From contig JAAYAS010000149.1 in assembly GCA_012719255.1 (NCBI GenBank), positions 1 to 25,872 on the forward strand: a stretch of 25,872 nucleotides of DNA. The letters run 5' to 3'. The notes under the pieces were generated by a model. It did not search any database. It was not told where the DNA came from and worked only from the letters and a program-made list of their open reading frames with translations. Position 1 is the stretch's first letter, and each line of letters opens with the position of its first letter. The stretch is from Microbacteriaceae bacterium. GTDB taxonomy: Bacteria > Actinomycetota > Actinomycetes > Actinomycetales > Microbacteriaceae. Shown here piece by piece: positions 21,277 to 25,872 of this stretch. Position numbers and translations under genes: made by a program.

Positions 21277-23925
21277 CTACTGGTCCTCGCCCGCCTGGGC
21301 ACGGCGCCGCAGCAGCAGCGCGCCCGCGAGGAGGGCGGCGACACCGGCGACGAGCACCGGCATCGGCAGCTCGGCGCCCGTGCTCGCGAGGCCGCCGTCG
21401 GTCGGCTTCGCGCCGACCGGGGCGGTGCCGGCCTCGGCCGGGTCGTCCTGGGCCGAGCCCGGGGTCTGGGCGTCGTCCGGGGTGCCGGTCTCGCCCGGGG
21501 TCTCGCCCGGCACGTCGGTCTCGATCGGGTCGTCGGTCTCGTCCGGCGTCTCGATCGGCGTCTCGATCGGCGTCTCGATCGGGTCGGCGACCACGGTGAC
21601 CTCGCGCTCGACGCTGACCTCCCACGCGGTGCCGGCGGCGATCGTGTAGGTGACGGTCTGGGGCTGGTCGAGCAGCTCCGGGTCGATGACCGCGGCGCGG
21701 TCGCCCGCGTCGTCGTTCTCGCCGGTGATCTCGACGGGGAACTTCTCGGCGTCGCAGACGGTGTACTCGACGCCGTCGAGCAGGTCGAGGCCGGCGGCCT
21801 CCGACTGGAGGACGGTGAGCCCGGCCGGGGCCTCGAGCGTCGGGGCGGCGCTCGCGACGTTCACGCGCACCTCGTCGACGATGCTGTTCAGCGCGAGGTC
21901 GCCGTGCGCCTCGGCGCGGTGCGTGCGGTAGGTCAGCGAGCACGAGTCGACGTCGACGACCGTGTACGAGCGCATGAAGTCCTGGTTCTGGACGGCGGTG
22001 TGCGGGTGGGCGGCGTCCTGGATGTCGTAGTACTTCGAGCCCGAGGCCGAGTTCGCGACGATCGAGACCATCTGGGTGCCGGTGAGGAAGACCTCGTCGG
22101 GGGCGTCGGCACCGGTGCCGAGATCGATGATCTCGCCGCTGCCGCCCTCCCACGAGAGACCGGTGTAGGTGCCCGGGTGGAACCCGTCGACGATGTGCGA
22201 GCGGGTGTAGGTGTGGTCGTGGCCCGTGAGCAGCGCGTCGATGCCGTGCTTGTTGAGCAGCGGCACGAAGGTGTCGCGGACGTTGGTCGTGGTGCCCGAC
22301 ACCGAGTGCGGGCCGACCGAGTAGAGCGGGCGGTGCATGACGACGATGTGGTGCTGGTACTTGTCGCCCTGCTCCTCGAGCACCTGCGTCATCCACGCGT
22401 CGTGGATGTCGAAGGCCGAGGGGTAGTCGATGCCGGCGGGGTAGTGGAACTCGGTGTTGAGGTGGAGGAAGAGCACGTTGCCCTGGCCCCACCAGTTGTT
22501 CCAGGTCTCGCCGTCGAAGTTCGCGAGGTGGTAGTGCTGCTGGTAGGTCTCGCGGCCGCCGGTGTAGTAGTCGTGGTTGCCGAGCGTCGGGGCGTTCTGC
22601 AGCGTCTTCAGCGCCTCGGGGTACGAGTAGCCGAGGTACTCGACCTCGGTGCGGTTCTGCGCCGAGTCGAGCACGGCCGGGCGGCTCGACTCGACCTGGT
22701 CACCGGCCGAGACGTGGGTGCGGATCTCGGGGTAGGTCGCGGTCGCGACCTCCATGGTGTCGTTCCAGCCCCACGAGTCGGCGACCCAGCTGCGCTCCAT
22801 CGGGTTCGCGCCGCGGTGACCCGAGGCCGCGCCGATCTGCGGGTCGCCGGTGAAGAAGAAGCTCCACTCGTCGCCGCCGGTCTCGGTGGTGAAGGTCCAC
22901 TGGCCGAGCCACTGGTCGCCGTCGCCGATGCGGTAGGCGTAGGCGGTGTCGGGCGCGAGGCCCTCGAACACGACCTTGTTCACGTTCGCCTCGAAGCCGC
23001 GCGAGTTGCCCTGCAGGGCGCGCTCGGTGTCGATGAGCTCGGCGGTGAAGACGGTCGCGCCGGTGGCGGGGAACTCGCCGTCCTGCAGCTGCGAGGCCTC
23101 GACGAGCTCGACGACCGGGGCGGTCGAGTGCGCGTCGTCGGTGTACCAGACGAGGTTGCGGCTGTCCTCGGTCGCGCCGACGCCGAGGATGACGTTGCTG
23201 ATCGAGCTCTCGCGGAGCTGCTGCTCCCAGGTGAGCTCGGTGCTGATGGTGAGGCGCTCGAGGTCGACGTAGATGTCCGAGCTCGAGGCGCGGCCGTTGT
23301 GGAGGCGCAGCGCGAGGACGTTGTCGCCCGCGGTGAGCACCTCGGTCGGGATCTCGACGCGCTCGAGCAGCGGCGCCGACATGTTCGAGCCGCCGAACTC
23401 GGTGTTGCGCTGGGCGCTCGCCTGCAGCTCGTCGTCGTGGCCGCCGCCGACGTAGACGCCGTTCACGAACAGCGAGACCGCGTCGTCGTAGCGGAGGTCG
23501 GCGGTGATCGACTGCGCGGCCGCGAGGTCGGCCTCGGTGAGCGTCAGCGTGCTGCGGAAGAAGAAGGCCGGGACGTTGGTGGTCGAGCCCGACTGGTACT
23601 GCGAGAGGAGGGTGGCGGGCATGAAGCCGCCGCTGAGCTCGGCGAGCTCGCCGCGGACGGCACCGAACGGGCCGGTGGCGGTCGGCCAGGCGGCGTCGTC
23701 GAACTCGGGCGCGGCCCAGGCGTCGGGGCTGTCGGCGCCGGCGGCCGGGTCGGTGCCGTCGTCGAGGTAGCTCCAGGTGAAGTCGGTCGATTCGATGACG
23801 GTCTGCGATTCGGCCGCGGCGGCGGGGGCGACGGCGCCCCCGACGAGCGAGCCGACGAGACCGACGGCGAGCGCCGCCGTCATGGCGGCGATCCTGCGCA
23901 TCGGCGCAAGCGGAGTGTCGAGCAC
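21277..23925 (-). CDS. Secreted cell-wall-anchored metallophosphoesterase (purple acid phosphatase-like)
   Basis: This is an 882-residue exported protein. Residues 1-38 form a Sec signal peptide ending in an Ala-rich cleavage site. A beta-rich N-terminal domain and a fibronectin-like domain follow (to about 350). The calcineurin-type domain has its metal ligands: GD (Asp361), SAGDQ (Asp409), GNHD (Asn450, His451), MHRPLYS (His531) and GHDH (His569, His571). An Ig-like domain, an acidic Thr/Pro/Glu-rich linker (about 784-835), LASTG (846-850), a hydrophobic segment and RRR tail complete it. This is a sortase anchor of the LAxTG kind. GTG 23925 is chosen because GAAAGGA lies 6 bases upstream. 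The probable role is release of phosphate from extracellular phosphomonoesters or diesters, but the exact substrate is unknown. Confidence 0.88.
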   Translation of the reverse strand: MLDTPLAPMRRIAAMTAALAVGLVGSLVGGAVAPAAAAESQTVIESTDFTWSYLDDGTDPAAGADSPDAWAAPEFDDAAWPTATGPFGAVRGELAELSGGFMPATLLSQYQSGSTTNVPAFFFRSTLTLTEADLAAAQSITADLRYDDAVSLFVNGVYVGGGHDDELQASAQRNTEFGGSNMSAPLLERVEIPTEVLTAGDNVLALRLHNGRASSSDIYVDLERLTISTELTWEQQLRESSISNVILGVGATEDSRNLVWYTDDAHSTAPVVELVEASQLQDGEFPATGATVFTAELIDTERALQGNSRGFEANVNKVVFEGLAPDTAYAYRIGDGDQWLGQWTFTTETGGDEWSFFFTGDPQIGAASGHRGANPMERSWVADSWGWNDTMEVATATYPEIRTHVSAGDQVESSRPAVLDSAQNRTEVEYLGYSYPEALKTLQNAPTLGNHDYYTGGRETYQQHYHLANFDGETWNNWWGQGNVLFLHLNTEFHYPAGIDYPSAFDIHDAWMTQVLEEQGDKYQHHIVVMHRPLYSVGPHSVSGTTTNVRDTFVPLLNKHGIDALLTGHDHTYTRSHIVDGFHPGTYTGLSWEGGSGEIIDLGTGADAPDEVFLTGTQMVSIVANSASGSKYYDIQDAAHPHTAVQNQDFMRSYTVVDVDSCSLTYRTHRAEAHGDLALNSIVDEVRVNVASAAPTLEAPAGLTVLQSEAAGLDLLDGVEYTVCDAEKFPVEITGENDDAGDRAAVIDPELLDQPQTVTYTIAAGTAWEVSVEREVTVVADPIETPIETPIETPDETDDPIETDVPGETPGETGTPDDAQTPGSAQDDPAEAGTAPVGAKPTDGGLASTGAELPMPVLVAGVAALLAGALLLRRRAQAGEDQ
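21547..21582. repeat. Three perfect 12-base tandem repeats in the phosphatase linker
   Basis: The unit CGTCTCGATCGG occurs three times head to tail (21547-21558, 21559-21570, 21571-21582), with diverged copies nearby. On the coding strand it encodes an ETPI-type repeat in the stalk between the enzyme and wall anchor. Unit number is expected to vary between strains. Confidence 0.85.
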
Positions 23926-24086
23926 TGAGTGTCCTTTCAACAGCGTTCGGTCGAGCGAGAACGCCGCCGACCGTAGGACTCGAGAACGACCCCGGTGTCT
24001 CGGGCGGGTGAACCCGGGGTGGCCCGGAGGAGTACGCGACATGTGTTGTACACCTGGGGTTCACCTCGGACCCCGGAAATGCGAAG
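23926..24086 (-). promoter_or_regulatory. Upstream region of the phosphatase with GTTCACC-type elements
   Basis: This non-coding stretch upstream of the phosphatase holds its ribosome site (23932-23938) and two GTTCACC-type elements: GGGTGAACCC (24006-24015, reading GGGTTCACCC on the minus strand) and GGTTCACC (24058-24065, plus strand). They resemble PhoP-box units described in Streptomyces, but are in opposite orientation and far apart. No confident -10/-35 pair was found. Confidence 0.25.
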
Positions 24087-24121
24087 ACCCCCGGCGGAAG
24101 CGAGTTCCGACCGGGGGTTTT
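24087..24121 (-). terminator. Intrinsic terminator following tRNA-Gly
   Basis: The stem ACCCCCGG-CGGAA (24087-24099) pairs with TTCCG-A-CCGGGGGT (24105-24118) around a 5-base loop. It begins 3 bases past the tRNA 3' end in the direction of tRNA transcription. The downstream tail on the minus strand is moderately T-rich, and a short T-run also exists on the plus strand. Confidence 0.8.
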
Positions 24122-24123
24122 CG

Positions 24124-24197
24124 TGGAGGGGATGACGGGAATCGAACCCGCGCTGTCTGCTTGGGAAGCAGAAGTTCTACCATTGAACTACATCCCC
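24124..24197 (-). tRNA. tRNA-Gly (anticodon CCC), CCA encoded
   Basis: Read on the minus strand, the sequence folds into a full cloverleaf: acceptor GGGGATG/CATCCCC, D-arm GTTC/GAAC, anticodon arm TCTGC/GCAGA with loop TTCCCAA (anticodon CCC), and T-arm GCGGG/CCCGT with loop TTCGATT. The discriminator is T at 24127 and CCA is encoded at 24126-24124. Without CCA it is 71 bases. The CCC anticodon decodes GGG. A TAAACT -10-like element (24234-24229, minus strand) lies about 32 bases upstream. Confidence 0.97.
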
Positions 24198-24295
24198 GCA
24201 GCGCCGCATCGCGGCGGCGCAGGAGGTCAGTTTAGCAGGGGCGGGCGCGCCGCCGATGCGCCGCCCGGGGTCGGTCGACTCCCACGATCGGGGCG

Positions 24296-24301
24296 TACCG
24301 T
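24296..24301 (+). promoter_or_regulatory. -10 element for a probable leaderless ferritin-like mRNA
   Basis: TACCGT fits TANNNT and ends 7 bases before ATG 24309, with no ribosome-binding sequence in between. This spacing is that of leaderless actinobacterial transcripts, where the mRNA begins at the start codon. The -35 is poor (TCGACT at 24275-24280 would give a short 15-base spacer). Confidence 0.45.
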
Positions 24302-24308
24302 CGGTCGC

Positions 24309-24830
24309 ATGAAGCTCACCGGAGAACTCGAAACCGCCATCAACGACCAGGTCGCCCTCGAGCACCACTCGGCGCTCGCCTACGAGCAGCTCGCCTACGA
24401 CATGGAGGCGATCGACCTGCCCGGCGTCGCCTCGTGGTTCCGCGCCCAGGCCGCGGAGGAGCGCGTGCACGCCGACAAGTTCGCGCAGCACATGCTCGAC
24501 CGCGACGCGCATCCGAGGCTGCGCCGCATCGACCCCATCGAGAGCACCGCCTCCGATGTGCTCGCGGCCTTCGAGGCCTCGCTCGAGCAGGAGCGGGTCG
24601 TCAGCGAGGCGATCCGCGGGCTCTACCGCATCGCGCAGGAGCAGGGCGACATCGACTCGCTGCCGCTGCTCCACTGGTTCATCGAGGAGCAGGTCGAGGA
24701 GGAGTCGACCGTGACCGAGATCATCGGCCGCGTGAAGCTCATCGGCGACGACGGCTCGGGCCTCCTCAAGCTCGACCAGGAGCTCGGGGCGCGTCCGGGC
24801 GGGGAGGCGCCGGCCGACACCGCGCAGTAG
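24309..24830 (+). CDS. Ferritin-like iron-storage protein
   Basis: This is a 173-residue four-helix protein of the prokaryotic ferritin type. Ferroxidase-centre residues are visible: Glu18 in ALEHHSALAYEQL, Glu51/His54 in AAEERVHADKF, and later glutamates in EASLEQER and HWFIEEQVEEEST. The length matches bacterial non-haem ferritins. It would oxidise Fe(II) and store iron in a 24-mer shell. ATG 24309 is the family start; the frame is open further upstream, through the tRNA, but that part is non-coding. It is convergent with the thiolase, only 4 bases between stops, with no terminator visible. It is not obviously related to the catabolic island, though iron supply matters for P450 and dioxygenase. 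Confidence 0.92.
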   Translation: MKLTGELETAINDQVALEHHSALAYEQLAYDMEAIDLPGVASWFRAQAAEERVHADKFAQHMLDRDAHPRLRRIDPIESTASDVLAAFEASLEQERVVSEAIRGLYRIAQEQGDIDSLPLLHWFIEEQVEEESTVTEIIGRVKLIGDDGSGLLKLDQELGARPGGEAPADTAQ

Positions 24831-24834
24831 CCGG

Positions 24835-25872
24835 TCAGGGCAACTCGTTCGAAAGGATCACCGTCGCCGCCGCCGCGAACATCGCGCCCACTCCTTGCAC
24901 GAGGCTCGTCGTCGCGCCCTCGACCTGCACGCACGCCTCTCCCCGCAATTGCCGCACGGACTCCTGCAACGCGAACATGCCGTACATCCCGCTGTGCGTG
25001 TACGACAGCCCGCCGCCGTTCGTGTTCATCGGCAATCGTCCGCCCGGCCGGGTGTGGCCGTCGGCGATGAATGCGCCCGACTCGCCGAACCGGACGAAGC
25101 CGAGATCCTCGAGGCCGTAGAGCGGCAGGTGCGCGAACGCGTCGTAGACCATCAGGTGGTCGATGTCGCCGGGCTCGAGCCGCGCGGTGCGGAACGCCTC
25201 CGCGGAGGAGCGCCGGAACGCGCCGAAGCTGCCGAGATCGTCCATCTCGGCGATGAGCGTCGACTCCGCCGATTCGCCCGAGCCGAGGACGTGCACGAGG
25301 CGCTCGGCGTTCTTCATCGTCCGGGCGCGCTCAGCGCTCGTGAGGATGAGCGCACCGCCGCCGTCGGTGACGACGCAGACCATCTCTTTCGTGAACGGGT
25401 ACGCGAGATCGGGCTGGGCGAGCACCTCGTCGGCAGTGACCGGCTGCCGACGGGCTGCGCGGTCGTTCGGCATCGCCCACTCTCGCTGCGCGACGACCAC
25501 TTCGGCGAGGTCGCGGCGGCTCATGCCGCGCTCCTCGAGGAAGGCGAGCACCGGGGTGGTGAAGGTCGCGTACGGCGGGATGGCGCCGTAGACGTCCTGG
25601 AACTGGCCGGTCACGGTCGAGAAGTCGGAGCCGAACGGCAATGGGGGAGCGGCGATCATCGATCGTCCGGATTCTCCATGCGTGATGAGGACCACGTCGG
25701 CCGCACCGGTCGAGATCGCCGAGGCGGCGTGGCGGACGTGCGCGATGAAGCTCGTGCCGCCGATGTGCGTGCCGTCGATCCAGCGCGGACGGATGCCGAG
25801 GGCGTCGGACACCTCCCAGGCGAACACCGGGCCGGCTGTCGCGATGCCGTCGATGTCGGCCGGCGTGAGGCC
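24835..25872 (-). CDS. Thiolase-like protein (SCP-x/Ltp-type lipid-transfer thiolase), N-terminus outside window
   Basis: The frame runs to the window edge, so the start is missing; 345 residues are present. Features of the SCP-x/Ltp thiolase group are clear: THIGGTSFIAHVRHAASAI near the visible start, CVVTDGGGALILTS, VYDAFAHLPLYGLEDLGF, GGRLPMNTNGGGLSYTHSG and the ESVRQLRGEA end. In standard thiolases the C-terminal motif has GHP; here it is THS, keeping the His. Members act on acyl-CoAs as beta-ketothiolases, or as aldolases (Ltp2) with a DUF35 partner. No DUF35 gene is visible after the stop, so it may lie outside or be absent. It could serve side-chain or ring-product degradation, but no direct link to the island is shown. 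Confidence 0.85.
   Translation of the reverse strand, partial: GLTPADIDGIATAGPVFAWEVSDALGIRPRWIDGTHIGGTSFIAHVRHAASAISTGAADVVLITHGESGRSMIAAPPLPFGSDFSTVTGQFQDVYGAIPPYATFTTPVLAFLEERGMSRRDLAEVVVAQREWAMPNDRAARRQPVTADEVLAQPDLAYPFTKEMVCVVTDGGGALILTSAERARTMKNAERLVHVLGSGESAESTLIAEMDDLGSFGAFRRSSAEAFRTARLEPGDIDHLMVYDAFAHLPLYGLEDLGFVRFGESGAFIADGHTRPGGRLPMNTNGGGLSYTHSGMYGMFALQESVRQLRGEACVQVEGATTSLVQGVGAMFAAAATVILSNELP

Noticed and set aside
18254..21649. Long plus-strand frame spanning the LysR, YczE and amidase region
   Set aside because: Arg/Ala-rich shadow in another frame, crossing real gene boundaries on both strands.
19991..22492. Extending the amidase frame upstream into the phosphatase gene
   Set aside because: The frame is open, but the upstream part is Arg/Pro-rich shadow sequence antiparallel in character to real protein. 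The phosphatase is well supported there.
24001..24065. GTTCACC elements as a true direct-repeat PHO box
   Set aside because: Only two units, in opposite orientation and about 45 bases apart, so I report only a resemblance.
24123..24308. Start of the ferritin gene at 24123
   Set aside because: That frame runs through the tRNA gene; the ferritin family begins at 24309.
1..25872. Mobile element, CRISPR array, defence system or natural-product cluster
   Set aside because: No transposase, integrase, regularly spaced repeats, Cas, toxin-antitoxin or PKS/NRPS genes were seen. The genes are catabolic, transport or housekeeping.

Overview
The window is very GC-rich, with G or C at most third codon positions, GTG starts, GTGA stop/start overlaps, strong GC-hairpin terminators without T-tracts, candidate leaderless promoters and a sortase-type LASTG anchor. 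This points to a high-GC actinobacterium. A Microbacteriaceae-type soil organism is a reasonable guess, but this is inference. No rRNA, insertion sequence, integrase or CRISPR array was seen.

Left and centre (1-19211) form a catabolic island for an imported, probably phenolic or aryl-ketone compound. It starts with the 3' part of an FMN-dependent NtaA/DszA-type monooxygenase. A complete ABC importer follows (lipoprotein, two different permeases, ATPase; 839-4339). Next come an IclR regulator (4515-5318) and an operon-like run of cytochrome P450, a second solute-binding lipoprotein and an SDR dehydrogenase (5451-8531). On the minus strand lie an extradiol ring-cleavage dioxygenase and a GntR/FCD regulator (8602-10300). 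Divergent from these is a tight operon of FAH-family hydrolase, MhpA-type flavin hydroxylase, 4-hydroxyacetophenone-monooxygenase-like Baeyer-Villiger enzyme and carboxylesterase (10466-16441). A vanillyl-alcohol-oxidase/4-alkylphenol-oxidase-like flavoprotein (minus) and a divergent LysR regulator close the island (16554-19211). The enzymes fit a route of para-alkyl or acyl phenol side-chain oxidation, ketone, ester (BVMO), phenol/hydroquinone (esterase), further hydroxylation, ring cleavage and hydrolysis. The order and substrate are inferred.

The most notable unexplained signal is a split palindrome, AGTGCAT-N14-TGCAC(A/T)AT with constant spacing. It lies upstream of the importer operon, upstream of the dioxygenase, and across the FAH-operon promoter beside the GntR gene. 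A half-copy precedes the P450. This looks like a local regulon, most simply controlled by the GntR protein. A separate pair of TTCCG-N5-CGGAA palindromes lies between the IclR gene and the P450.

The right side (19212-25872) is mixed: a YczE-type membrane protein, an amidase with no clear start codon, a large secreted LASTG-anchored metallophosphoesterase, tRNA-Gly(CCC), a small ferritin-like protein with a probable leaderless promoter, and the C-terminal part of an SCP-x/Ltp-type thiolase cut by the window end.
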